Assembly: GCA_026120185.1 (NCBI GenBank)
Contig: JANUWF010001190.1
Location: 2,542,001 to 2,606,000 of the forward strand
Length of the DNA: 64,000 bases
Source: Voacanga thouarsii
Lineage: Eukaryota; Streptophyta; Magnoliopsida; Gentianales; Apocynaceae
Direction of reading: 5' to 3'
How positions within the stretch are numbered: position 1 is the first letter of the stretch; every line of letters starts with the position of its first letter. Of the stretch, positions 25,504-37,767 are shown one piece after another. Position numbers and translations under genes: made by a program. Below the pieces are notes generated by a model. It saw only the letters and a list, made by a program, of their open reading frames with translations. It was not told the origin of the DNA and ran no database searches.

Positions 25504-28500
25504 TCAATATTGGAAAGCACCTTGTGCACTAATGTTCTGGTAAGGGGCTTGTTGTGTGGGGATGTTTTGATAGGGTGCTGGTGAAGGATTGAAGTTCTGG
25601 TAGGGCACTGAAGAATGGTTGAAGTTTTCATATGAAGGATTAATGCTTTGATAGGCACCTTGCTGAGCATTATAGCTCTGATAGGGATCTCTCTGACTAC
25701 GGCTATTATGTCCTGCAGAGGAACCAAATGGTGGAAACATATTTTGTGCATCACTCAAATGCTCAGAAGACCAACGACGAATATCCATAAGATGCTCAGA
25801 ACCACCAGCATGATGGTCGTGAAGCTTCATCCTGGATCCCACGATCTGGAATTAGATCAGAGATTTAGCAAATATTTCAGAGTCAAAACTACCTTGAGTT
25901 TTCCAAATACATTAAATGGGAAAATCCAAAGTAGTGATAATATTAATATAATCCTACACAGATACCATGGAATTCCTATTTTAACTGCAATGCAAAAAAC
26001 CATTATGGCTAGCACTATCATTCATTGGCATCCAGGTTCCCAATTCACAATCAAAGTGCAATTAGGAAAAATAAACATCACGACTTAAAGCTAAAGGAAC
26101 CCTAAGCAGTGGCCGCGATAATATAATGTGACATGACGACAACAAATAATGGCAACTTCGATTCCATAGCACTTAAAAAGTAAATCCAAAAGCACTAACA
26201 CATCACTATATACAGACTAGATTTCCTACAATTCTACAGCACTTAAAAAGTAAATCGCACCTCACCCATATTGCCTGCCCTAGCTCCAACGATAGAATCA
26301 GTAATGTCATTTCGCATCCTCCTATCACTGCTGATGCCTGAGTATCTGGAAAGCCTAAACAATCATATCCATTAACCAACAATCCAAAAGAACTACCAAA
26401 GATTAAACAATGCAAAGGCATAAATTACCCCATAGGAGTTGGAGGACCCGGGTAACCAGAAGGCTCATACTCACAACCACCACCCTAACACCAAAATTAG
26501 AAATATTCAGCAATACCTCAAAGATTAGATTCTCAAAAATTATTTTTAAACAATGTCACAATCATGGCAAAGGCATCAACAAAAATTTAATTTACAAGGT
26601 CACAATATTCTTTCATCAAATTTCAGATTTCCAAAGAAGACAGAAAATGTTTCAAGTCATTACTAGAAAAGTAATATAACCATAAACAGCACCTGTAACA
26701 AAGCCATTTTCTTATGGCTCAACAGTAACAAGTTGTACAACCTCAAAGCAACATATAACAATAATGCAAAAGCAAAAGTAACAGCAGCTGGTAACTCACA
26801 ATAGGTATATAGTTGAAACATGAATGTTGATTTTAACATACACTTGCTGAATGTGCACAAAAGCAAATCAGACATCAATTTGTACCTTATGATGTTCATA
26901 TCTACCCAAGCTACCAACTCCCATGGCACCAGAAGGGGGTGGACCTCCACCAGGTAAATTCCCTCCAGGAACAAATCCTGAAACTGGCCTAGTAGGAGCA
27001 GGTTCAACTTTAGCATTGGCATCCCGAAGACATCTAGTCCTGAGTCTTGAAGCTATCTCTGCAAGGGCATCTTTTGCGACAGCATAGTTTCCTGATACCT
27101 GAATTATCAGAATGACACATAACCTAAGACATGGAATTTATTTCCCCATAGGCCATAAAAAGAAATAATGCTAAATGAGGAATAATAAGGATTAGTTAAA
27201 AGCACCAGCTACAATTCATTCACCTGCACCAGTTCCTCATCATCAGATGCACATTTGGGTTTATCTTCCTTGGAAAATACACGAATGTCCGCCTGAGTTC
27301 TCCTTCTCATCTCATTAATAACATGACCTCCTTGCCCCAAAATGCACCCAACCTTGCTTGATGGAACTAAAAGTCGTGTAGTGATAATTCCTTTCTCATT
27401 CAATTCGCTAGTTTTATTTTGAAGGTGAAGAATGGCATCAATAGTTTGTGATCGTGGGTTCCACAGAACCTGTAATAATCTGCAGTTGAGTGACATACTG
27501 CCATGCAATAATCACAGTGGCATCTGAAAAGGAAGGAGAAATCAGCTAACCTCAATGGAGGAGACGCGAATAACTCTTTCATCCAACTCGGAGGATACAT
27601 TCTCAACTTGAATACTAGCTCCTGTCTCCTGTTCTAGTTGTCTTACATTGAAACCCCCCTTGCCAATGACCCCACCAATCTTAGCAGCTGAGCACAAAAT
27701 TTTCATTGAAAACTCACACGGCGCTTCTCCACCACATGGGGGAGGATAACCATCAAAATCACTAGGCCCTAATCCATAAGGCTCGTTTCCAAATCTTTCT
27801 GCCCATGGCATGGGCATATCTTGCTCATTAGGGTAACGATGGGACCATGTAGAATTTCCAAGGGGAAGCATATTTGCCACAGGAGGACCAGGAGGATGAA
27901 AATTTTGAGTACCATGAGCCAAGGGAAAACTCAAAGGAGGCTTGTCCTTGCGCGGATTCTGATGCAACAAAGTTGACACTTCATAGAGAGCTTTCTTTGC
28001 AATTGCAGGTTTACCTGATATCTGTAGAAACCTATAAATATGAGAAACTCTAACCATGTTGGGGGAAAAAAACAAAAAAGCAAAAGAAAGAGGAAGTCCA
28101 TTTCAGAAGAAGAAAACAATTGTAAGGCATGAAAGTTTCAGTTGAAATAACTAAAAGAATGTAGCCCATAAAATACAATCCCAATCAAAGATGTCAGCAT
28201 CTCAGTGTCGGACAGCATTATTCACTTCCAGGTTCAATAGTCACAATCATTAATTATTGCTTTCAGTTGAAAAATCATCTAGCAACAAAGCTCCACTGCT
28301 ACAAACTTTCTATCCTCTATCCCATGGTAAAGTGAAGAAGAAACCTAGAGAGAAATTTAAGGCACTTCCAACATGAAAACATAACCAATGATAGGACAGC
28401 TTTTGGTGCCTACTCTCGCAGAACGGAAGGGAATCAACTTACGTGAATAGATGTTGAGCTACCCGTAGCATATCTACAAGTAACTCGACTGAAAGGAGAG

Positions 28501-30761
28501 GAAGGAAAACGCTTGAGCAAATTGGTTCCTCCGCCCCATACCCTTCGGTAGGTGGTGCCCTAAAGTACTTATTAAGTTATTACCTCACGTCAATCTTCCT
28601 CAATCAATGTATAACCTTGCAAGCACCCTTCCTTCCCTAAATCAAAAGCTATCTTTGAAGGCTCTATATCACTGCTGACAAATGATATTATAAGTTCTAT
28701 CTAAAAGGGAAAATGTTTATCCTCATGATAGCCTTGAACGGGGTATATTTAGAAAATGTTGTCTGAAAGAATGTAGAATTTCCTATTACTATCGGGGTGC
28801 ATTAAGGATCAGCGCTTAGCCCTTTCCTCTTTACGGCCGTTATGTACGAATTGACTTGCACTATACAGGAGGCTGTGCCATGGTATATGTTATTTACTGA
28901 TGATATTGTGTTGATTGATGAGACTAGAGCCGATACAAATGTTAAATTGGAGTTATGGCGACAGACATTAGAATCCAAGGACTTCAGAATTAGTAGGTGT
29001 AAAACGGAGTATATAAAATACAAGTTCAGTATTAGCAGAAATATAGCTCAAAGTGTAACTTTGGATGATAAAGATATACCAGTAAGTGATTGCTTCCGAT
29101 ATCTAAGATATATTATTCAGAAAGACGGAGAACTTGATGGCGACGTTGCACACCGAGTTACGGCGGGTTGGTTGAAATGGAGGAGTGCTACTGGTATTCT
29201 ATGTGATCGTAATATACCATTGAGCCTAAAAGGAAAGTTCCATAGAACAGCCGTAAGACCTTTTTTGCTATATGGCACAGAATGTTGGGAAGTTAAAAGG
29301 TATCATATTCACAAAATGAAAGTAGCTGAGAAAGAGAATTCATGTGGATGACCACACGTAGCCTGTTATTGGTTCATGTAGCCGACCCCATGTTTCTTAG
29401 GACTAAGGCTTAGTTTATTGTTGTTTGTTGTTGTTGTCTGAAAGAATACTTGTTGCTTGATCAGAGGGTGCAAGACAATCTTCCAAAGTGGCAGTTTCTT
29501 ACTTCAGTTTCATGGAAGTGGTAATAAACAAGAATTCAAGCTGTATTGAGAAGCTAAACCCAAAAATTACTTTTTCATTGATTAATATCAAAGAAAGCTC
29601 TGCTAAAATAGCCAAAAATTTCTACACCATAGCCCCAACAATATGGAAGAGGAAACAGAGAAATTTTACACCCCCTCCAACATCACTATAGAAACAAAGA
29701 GAAGAGAAGCACTTAAGGGCAAAAAATAAAAGAAAAGAAAAGTAAGGATGGGTAATTATTGTTCAATTACTTGATGGGTAACACCAAAGCCTCCTGAAAT
29801 TGCTTTGATGTACCCACATTGTCAACTATCAAAACAAAAGAGAACTCCAATGCTGAAGAATACTACAAATAGGTTGCAATAGTTCCTTAAAAGATAACGC
29901 AACAAAGAAGGCCTTGTATATTTGAGGTGACTCGAGAGAGAAGGGGAAGTCACCCAAAACAATGAAGACATAAACCATGGGACATACACGCATCCACAAA
30001 TGTGATAAGACCAAAGAGGAAAAAGTAAGCCGAATATATCCTTTGCAACTTTATTGGCTATATATAACCAACACCATAAGTAATAAACTGCAGTAAAATG
30101 AAGGAAGTGCAGCCCCAAGAGCGAAAGGACTTACCTGAACCAATTCATCTGAACTCATAGCACATGAAGGAAGGCGATCTGCTGGAAGAACGCGGATGTT
30201 GGCACGAGTCTCACTACGCAATCTCTGAATAACATCCCCTTTCTTCCCTAAAAGACACCCAACCATGTTGTTTGGAACAAGAAGACGTGCAGTTACCACA
30301 ATTTCATTGTCCTCATTATTTTCTGCCCCACCAAGGTCTTCCTCAACAATTCTGTCATGTACTTTCAAGAGAGCATCTTGGGCTGCACAATGGGGCTCAA
30401 GGACATCTTTCTCAGTGTCCTCGTTATTATCATCATTATCTACAGTTTGTCTTCTTGCTAATTTTGTAGAAGGACTCAAAATAATTATTACTCTCTCATC
30501 AGAACCAGGAACAGAGTCAGCAACAGTGATTTTCGCTTGGGTTTCCTCTCTCAATGCTTTGACTATGCCTCCACCTTTTCCAATTACGCTGCCAATCTTT
30601 TTAGATTGACAAAGGATCCGATAAACAGTCTCCGAAGCAAGTGAATCTTCTGGAGACTGTTCAAGGCCAGAATTCTGCCATTTTCCTTTTTTAAGCCCTC
30701 CTTTTCTCTTAAATTCTGTGTTTGGACGCTTTTTTGAAAAACTTTTCCTATTGGCTTCCAT
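25504..30761 (-). CDS. Multi-KH-domain RNA-binding protein (HEN4/poly(C)-binding type)
   Basis: Coding exons on the minus strand are 30761-30135, 28021-27551, 27469-27224, 27098-26886, 26484-26429, 26345-26261 and 25845-25504, giving 679 residues with GT-AG introns and no stops. KH folds bind single-stranded RNA. Four clear KH domains have intact GxxG loops: KH1 ~46-96 (GKGG 61-64), KH2 ~154-225 (GKKG 172-175), KH3 ~312-380 (GKGG 329-332) and KH4 ~393-470 (GQGG 411-414). The fifth KH expected near the C-terminus of this plant family is only a remnant (about 548-600, ending GSRMKLHDHHAGGSEHLMDI). The tail is rich in Gln, Asn, Tyr and Pro with repeated PYQN motifs. A basic Lys/Arg N-terminus suggests nuclear location. 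Family members act in pre-mRNA processing; the exact orthologue is not fixed here. Confidence 0.93.
28773..29432 (+). mobile_element. 5'-truncated RTE-type LINE in KH-gene intron 1
   Basis: The fragment is antisense to the host gene. It encodes the 3' part of a reverse transcriptase: HQGSALSPFLF-like sequence near 28797, then MLFTDDIVLIDETRAD (catalytic FADD box altered to FTDD), and the conserved LYGTECW. It ends in a GTT/TTG-rich tail (29419-29432) typical of RTE elements. The 15-16 bp sequence GTTGTCTGAAAGAAT flanks it at 28758-28772 and 29433-29447, a clear target-site duplication. The frame breaks near 29330, so it is dead. Confidence 0.93.
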
Positions 30762-32960
30762 TTTTCAATTAAATCTACTATTCTTGTGAGAAAATACTAC
30801 TCTTCCTCTTTCGGGAAGAAACGCTTAGAGGACAACAAATATTAATGCAGTCATGACCTGCAAATAAAGAAACATTTACCATCAAAAGTCAGCAAATGAA
30901 ATTTTCAACATACATGAAGAAGAAAAAGCCTATTGGCACCAAACTCCATCAAGCACTAATATTACCTATCTAAAAATTTGCTATGCATTATGTCAAATAT
31001 AATCAAAGAACTTACAGTACAACCACCTGAGAACCTTCAGAAAATTGTTTTAGCAATAAAAATTAATGCTTTCTTAATGTTTTTTGGATGCAATAACTCC
31101 ATGACCACTCATTTGGGAATGTTAGTGTTTCTTTTCAAGGCTCTCTTGTATGTTGCAAAGTTGGGGCAATCTCTAGATGAAATTGCCATGCAAATCCTTT
31201 CTCTTTTTTTCCACATAAAAAGTTTTGATGATGAACTGCTCATGTTAAAAAACAGTAAAAGGTGTGTCAACAATTCATACTTCTCATGCTTGCTTTGTGC
31301 AATGATTCATACATAGTTAGATGTTATTCACAATTTAACCAATCTGATTTCTTTCAGATTATTACACAATCAACCAAGCAGGGAAGGCTACTAGAAGATA
31401 AAAGAACACAAGAAGGTAATACCATAATAGCGACAAGGGGCTTCATATTAACAGATAAAAATTTCTCCATCCAGAAAGGGAAATACTTCTAATGGTGCAC
31501 TTCATAAAGAGAATGTATAAACAGTTCTTAGAATTAACCACCGGCAAACCTCTTTACTGCAAAGATGCTGGTTAGCTTAGGCATCCATTTTTCTCATATG
31601 ACCTATCTAGAAAATGCTCGTAAGAGCCATCAAACTCACCAAGGTGGGGGTTTAAGTGGTTGCTGACATAAAAACAGTAGGGTACAGTAACAGAACAACA
31701 CAATCCTAATGGTATAGAACAAGGTATTATCATTGTCACATCATTAAGGGTGGGGTGGAATAGTAACAACAGGCTTAAAACCCCCCTAACTTTGTTGATT
31801 TTCCTTTTCAATGATTTGTCTGCAAAAATAGAGCCTACTGCTCCCACGTGATCATCTTCCTAAACTATATTTGGAGATGACACCATACAAGTTGACCTCT
31901 AAACAAGAATATCACTTTCTTTTGTCTTCAGTTCCAACCACAAAGCAAAAAATTATTTAAGTCAAGAACTACTTTTAGGAAGAAAGATAAAGCTGTTTTT
32001 ACAATTATACATGTCATAAGTGGATTGGCTCAAAATGGACAGGAATCTCCAAATGCATTTATCACTACAGTACATCGTCAGCTTTTCCAGAGATAGAAGA
32101 TTTTCCTTGCAGCAGTTCCCTTCACCAGAGATCCCTTTTTCATACTAAATGCCTACTGTACATCCTCATTTATCAATCAGTTGATCAATTGATACTCGTA
32201 GATTGTTCTTTTCTAGAACACTCAGTAAGCCCCAATGAAGACTTGTGAGAGTGGTTTTAGAAGCTTCCCTACAAACCCAGCTCACAGCAGAAAATTCTAA
32301 CTGATTTTAAACTTTGTCATGCAAAGTCTCAAATTTAATGTCACTAACTGTGTATTCCAGCTAGAAACTACCACAAAAAATCAAACACATAAAATTAAGC
32401 AATTCGCTCATTCCCTGTAGAACCCAATTCCTGCAGCAATAATCGCGCCCATACCTAGGAACAGAACACCAAGCCCATCAAAACTTATGACCAAAATCTT
32501 CAGAACGCAATAGCTGGAATATTACCCAGAAAATCTTATAAAGCAACACAAGGATACGCAAATGAACGAAAGGTTTCATAGATATAAACATAATTACAAT
32601 GCCACTTTAAACCAACTATTAATACAGGGGAAAAAAATCAAACATTTTATTCAAACTGAAACTAGAACAGCATCGAAGCTCAATTGAGCTAATTCTGGAA
32701 ATTCAACCGCAGCTGACACAAATTCCAATAGAAAAGATTAAGAATACAGCAATGTAAGTCAAGCAGAACTAGGTCAAAAAAAAATTCTCCAAAACCATAA
32801 ATTTGTCATGAAGCTGGGAAAGAAACCTACCAGTAAAGCCACCGAGACGCTGGTTAGGTCACCGGGCGGTTGAAATAAGGGTTCTGCAGCGACTGGGAGT
32901 TAAAGGAAAGGGAATTTGTGCTCATCAAATAAGCCCACCATGAGGAAAGGAGAGCGGGTC
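30762..32960 (-). other. 5'UTR of the KH gene with a ~2 kb leader intron
   Basis: Directly upstream of the ATG the minus strand has an acceptor (ATTTGCAG, exon from 30857). A matching donor (CTG then GTAGGT, exon end 32831) is seen about 2 kb further up, followed by a CT-rich leader-like stretch to about 32960. The intervening 30858-32830 holds no convincing gene on either strand. A spliced leader is common in plant RNA-binding protein genes, but without transcripts this remains a proposal. Confidence 0.5.
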
Positions 32961-33039
32961 GAGGAGAGAGGGAAACTCCGTAGGGCTTCTGCCGTTTCCG
33001 TTTGCTTTGGTCTTCTTTCGTACGGCCAGCTCAGGGCGG

Positions 33040-33110
33040 TAGTGGGCCCATTCCTGACTGTAAAAAGTGGGCCTAGAGAAGTAAATGGTTTTTGGTACTC
33101 CAGCCCATTC
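33040..33110 (-). promoter_or_regulatory. Cluster of TGGGCC/T (site II) motifs, probable KH-gene promoter
   Basis: Three TGGGCY elements occur in 65 bp: 33043-33048, 33068-33073 and, on the minus strand, 33102-33107. Site II motifs bind TCP factors and are common in promoters of housekeeping and RNA-processing genes in plants. No TATA box is evident, which fits that class. The position just upstream of the proposed leader exon supports the start of transcription near 32960-33000. Confidence 0.55.
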
Positions 33111-33156
33111 AGTGTTTGGATACCCCAAGCCTTTTTTTTTTTTTTTTTCTTTCTCT

Positions 33157-33370
33157 TGGATTTAGGAGTGAGTCCCGAAGGCGAACCTCCCCCACCCGAG
33201 CGTCGAGGCCCCACGACCGGGTGAGATGTAAATCGGGATATGTACCAGTGGTAGGTACCTGAGGGAGAGGACCTGCGAGCAATCCCCAGGTGGAAATCGA
33301 ACCCGCGACTTTGGCCAGCCCATCACAGGCATGTCACCTCAGGCCTTGCCAACTGGCCTATGCCCGGGGC
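33157..33370 (-). mobile_element. tRNA-derived SINE (~214 bp)
   Basis: On the minus strand the element starts GCCCCGGGCATAGGCC. It has a Pol III A-box-like CATAGGCCAGTTGGC and a B-box-like GGGTTCGATTTCC about 45 bp later. It ends near CACTCCTAAATCCA. A 20-bp duplication (twelve T then CTTTCTCT on the plus strand) lies at 33137-33156 and 33371-33390. Length, internal promoter and long T/A-rich duplication are all typical of a plant SINE. It lies less than 200 bp upstream of the proposed KH-gene promoter. Confidence 0.85.
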
Positions 33371-33390
33371 TTTTTTTTTTTTCTTTCTCT

Positions 33391-35158
33391 AAAAGCTAGT
33401 AAGAAAAGATTTGCAAAGAAGGAAAGGAATTTTCTTTTATTTGGGTGGGAGACGGGTGAAGGGAAAAGGGTGAAATTGGATTGTAATTTACAGCACATTT
33501 GCTTTGGGTGAAAAAATATAAGTAAAAGAAGAGGATTAAAAATATAGAGGTAAATAGATAATTTACGTGGTTTAAATTATAAAAAAAATAAATTATGAAA
33601 GAAAAAATTCTCACGTTAAAAAAAATAATTTATTTTAATTTAAATATAAATTAAGATAATATTTATCATTTACTTTTATTTCACTCTGATTAAATAAAAT
33701 AAAAATAAATTTATATTTACTTTCTTTCGTTGAAGTAAAGATTCCCCTACAGCTTTATAAACTAAACAAGTTGAGTTTCTTTAATTTCAATCGTAAAAAA
33801 ATTAATCTAAATGATTCACGTTTTACAAGAATTATTATTTCCTCACTCCTTAATCCCAATTTTTTTTTTATAATTCAAATTCTTTCTAATACAAACAAAA
33901 TTATAGTCCTACCTCCAACCCCCCCCCCCCTCGCCCCCACCCCCAGCACACAGCTTTTGCGCTTCTATACTTGTATTCAAATGAAAAGCACCATTTGCCT
34001 TCTCTTCTTCTTTAACCCCCAAATAATAATAATAATAATTTTTTTTTTGTCTCCCAAACTCTTCCCTTCTTCCCTCTAGATTTTTACTTTCGCATTCTAG
34101 GCTGGTTTGGATGGAGAGATTTGGAGAGAAAAAGAAGAAATTTTGAAGAATAAGAAAATTACTTTCCTCATTTAGAAGTTCTAAATAGAGAGAAGATAAG
34201 AGAAATAGAGGGATAAATAACATTTCTTTCTCTCAATATATGTGGAAAGAAGTGGAAAGATTGACAAGAATCAACATTAATAAAGAACATATGAAATAAC
34301 TAAATAACCATCCGTAAATATTTATTTCCTACCACAAATATAAAGATAAATTTATAAATTACTTTAAAGGTGTATTTGAATTATAATTTATCATTTCCGT
34401 CTCGATCTAAAAATTTATTTTAATTTAATAATAATAATTTAAATCATTTTATTTTTTTAAAAAAATATATATACTCATAATTCATTACTTTATATATTTA
34501 ATAATTTTTTACTATTTTTAATAAAATTCATCTTAAATAAAATTTTAATTCACTTACACCCTCAAAAAATATCATTTTTCTTCTTTTCTTTTCATAACTC
34601 CAAAATAAGAAAAAATAAAATTCTTTTTTCCCTCTTAAACTACTCTGCAAACAAAAGGCTGTATAGATTAATAAGCTTTCTACTCCTAGGGGGAAAAAAG
34701 CAATAACCCTCTTATTCAATCCCAAAATTCTTCTACAAAATAGAAATATATGGAACTCCCATCTCGACCTATTTGATTCATAGGCTTCAATAAAAAGGAC
34801 TTTAATATCTTGGGACTGGAAAATCATCATATGTTCGTTTCTATAAATAAATTATCCAATTATTCTTTAAATAAATTAGCTGTTTTTATCATAGGGCAAC
34901 AGCAGAAAGTGAAAAAAATAAAAATAAAAACCATTTCTCGATCAAAAAGCCTCAAAGATCTTTCGTTCCCCACGCCCATGTCATGTGTACATTTTAGATA
35001 GAGCTGTACATCTCCAGTTATTTATTCCCTTTAGTTAAATTTTAAAAAAAAACTAAAAAATACCATTTTTACTTGACCCCACAAAAAAAAAAAAAAAAAA
35101 ACAGCCGGAGCTGCTCAGGTGAGACGTCAAAACTGATCTCTAATCTAGAGGGCTTCGT
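33391..35158. other. AT-rich spacer between the KH and LBD genes
   Basis: No gene is visible. The segment from about 34095 to 34680 begins GGCTGGTTTGGATGGAGAGA and ends near CAAACAAAAGGC. It may be another old hAT-type MITE, but its ends are too diverged to be sure. A poly-C patch at 33920-33945 and A/T runs are present. The 3'UTR of the LBD gene should extend into the right edge. Confidence 0.45.
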
Positions 35159-36148
35159 TCAAGCTGAATAATCCAATCCAAGCTCCATTCTACAAATTCC
35201 ATCGGCATCATCAGCAGCTGAGTCACCAGCCTCGCGGCTTCGTTTAATCCCTGTCGGATTCAAGGTATGAGCTCGAAAAGGTGGCTCAAACCCAAGAGTA
35301 AGCTCCAGCTCGATTTCTCCATCATCCACTTGATCTTCCTTTTCAGGGGAGGATTCCTTTTGGGGCCTCTCCACCATCTCAGTCTCAGCCGTCTCCGCCG
35401 AAGCCAAGCTGTCAACATCTCGGCTTTCTCCCTCTCTGTTTTGAGCGGCCGCTTCCGACTGGTGGCTTAGAGAAGACTCATGGCTAGTGGACCGGTTCGC
35501 GTCCTCTTGAGTGGACTCATCTTGATCACCTGACTGTATCGAAACCCGACTAGCTTTGGCCTTGCCCGCCGATCGCTTGAACCTAGAACGAATCCTGACA
35601 CGGTGGAGACCGTTTGTTGCGGCGGTGTTTTCGTTCTTGTTTACATGACGAATGTCGTATGCTTTCAAAGGTGGCCCATTGTGTGTCTCTGCAGCTTCAG
35701 ATGTTATCTGGGTTATCGGAGCCCCTTTCAACACGGCCTCCACGGCGTTTTGACAAAGTTGCCAGCTTCCGGACCAGAGCAACCCGACCGATCCATATAT
35801 CGGATTCACAATCCTCCCACACGCCTCATATAACAACGACCTAAATATCGCTGCATCAGAAGAAAAAGACAAGATCAGCCAAAAATCCTTCACGAGTTTT
35901 TATACTAAATCATACATATGTGGGCATGCGCTTGGGATGAGGAAAAAGAAAAACCAACCGGGACGGAGGTGTTCAGGGCCGGCGTTGATGAGGTTCATGA
36001 GTCCGGCGCGGCCATAAAACTTGGCCAAGAAGACGGTGGCATTGGCTTGAGACTCGGGGCTTTTGATCCATTGAAGACAAGGTTTGATGCTACAGTTCTC
36101 ACTGCAGCCTTTCCGAAGGACTCTGCAGCCATTACAACTCATCCGCAT
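35159..36148 (-). CDS. Class II LOB-domain (LBD) transcription regulator, LBD40/41/42 type
   Basis: LBD proteins are plant-specific nuclear DNA-binding regulators; the LBD41 group is linked to low-oxygen and nitrogen responses. Exons are 36148-35959 and 35850-35159, joined at a G|CG Ala codon, giving 293 residues. The N-terminal C-block CX2CX6CX3C is intact (Cys 5, 8, 15, 19 in [19 protein letters not shown]). It is followed by the GAS-type core [19 protein letters not shown] and [18 protein letters not shown]. The class I leucine zipper is absent, as expected for class II. The C-terminal half is acidic and Ser-rich and carries an LxLxL repressor-like motif (LELTL in [10 protein letters not shown]). 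The intron after HLRP is in the usual class II place. The ATG is the first in the frame and matches the family start. Confidence 0.95.
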
Positions 36149-36247
36149 TGTTACTTAGCTTTGACGATAGGAAATTACTAGACAGATATCAAATCTTGGA
36201 ATGCATGCTCAGAATTTGGAGGGGAAGTTTCCAAGAGGAGGGTCTGA

Positions 36248-36256
36248 GATATATAA
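36248..36256 (-). promoter_or_regulatory. Possible TATA box of the LBD gene
   Basis: On the minus strand TTATATATC lies 100 bp upstream of the LBD start codon, in a non-repetitive stretch. This spacing would give a 5'UTR of about 70 bp. Confidence 0.5.
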
Positions 36257-36269
36257 GGCTTTGGGAAGG

Positions 36270-37767
36270 AAGCCGCTGCGATATGGGGTGGTACTCTACT
36301 TTACTGGAGGCCGCAGTTGTTTCATAGATGGCAGTAGCACGCCTTCAACAAAACCCGGTTTCCACATTCATGGAATTAGGGGCTGCATCTGCCCCTGAAA
36401 TTGTTTAAAATATCAACAACCAAAACATAGAAACTTGTATAGGCGCAAGTACCACTTTCATGGGGTGTCGCGTGTCATCACTTCCCAATCATTTCGTTCG
36501 ACCCCGGCCGCTCATTCGTGGGTACGAAAACCAACGGAGAAGCCACCGGTGTTGGACTATTGGGCCATTCGGATTGATTTACTTTACCAAACCTAAATTG
36601 ATTGATGCGAGTGGTTTTTTCATTATATAAATGGCATTTTAAGAGTGTGGTTTCGTGTTTTTCATCTCAATTCAAATTTTATTTTTATATTTTATTATAT
36701 TTTGGGATCAAAATATTAAGTTTATGTAGATTTTTTAAAATTTTATATTTTAAAAAATAAAAGATAATAGTATTAGGTTATTGTACTTTAAAAACAAATC
36801 ATATTTGTGAAGTGAATATTATTCTATATAAAGTATATTTTTTAACTATATTTTTTTCTTGTTTGAATATTATAAATGCTTATTTTATTCAATACAAGTT
36901 GTCTTACAATCTAAAATCTACATCTACTCTTTCATAGTTTACTGAAGCAATGTTATTGTATTTTTTGAGACAAATGTATTATGAACTTTAGTGAGTATTT
37001 GTGGAAAAAATATTGTCCCATATAAAAGTATATCTCAATTAAATTTTTTAGTCATTTGAGGGTCATAAATTCACCTCTTATCCAATACAACTTATCTTAA
37101 ATTTTATAATCTATCTTCTTCTTTTGATTTGGTTTGAGTGGAGTGAAAATAGGAAAGAAAAAGAGAAGGGAGGTAGATCGTAAATTTAAGATTCATTTCG
37201 TTTGGTTAAAGTGTAAAGAGAGCGGAAAGTAAATATAGAAATGAGTGGTTCTCCCTATATCAATAAATCTTTTTCTTTTGATTTAGATGAAACTATATTT
37301 ATTTCTTATTTTCACCCAATCAAAGAGGATGGAAGTAAATACATTTATCTTTCCTAATGAAAGTAAAATGTGTCATTCTTTCTCTCTTTTTTTTTTATCG
37401 AAAATAAATGATGTTAAATTAATTTAAAATTTTAAAAAATGTGAATTAGTAATAATATGTTTAAAATAAAATTTTATTTGAATTTGATCCTTTTTTTTTT
37501 TATTCTCGAACCAAAATAGGTTATTGTGTTTGTTTGAAAAAAAAAATAAAAATGATGAGACAAAGTTTCATTTCCATTTGCGTGTCAAGTAACAATCTTT
37601 GTATTTTTCTTCCATTAGGCTAATAAATAAAGAACTAATCCAAATACAAATATAGGAGTGCCTGCCAGCTTAAAAGCATTGGCGTAACATTTGCAGGCGA
37701 GGTGAAAACGGAAGACCAAAATGGGAAGCTGAGACAGGTGGATGGAGGAAGGGAACGTTTGTGGGCG
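36270..37767. other. LBD upstream region and spacer
   Basis: The proximal 300 bp are moderately GC-rich and probably regulatory for the LBD gene; the rest is AT-rich. I see no gene. Around 37120-37400 is an A/G-rich then T-rich stretch starting TTTGGTTTGAGTGGAGTG that resembles the other hAT-MITE-like segments in this window. Confidence 0.45.

Noticed and set aside
30978..31316. 112-codon plus-strand frame upstream of the KH gene
   Set aside because: It has no recognisable domains and lies in the proposed leader intron; its composition is like random AT-rich sequence.
32916..33224. Frames on both strands across the KH-gene promoter and SINE
   Set aside because: They arise from GC-rich promoter and SINE sequence and contain homopolymer Phe/Lys runs from the T-tract.
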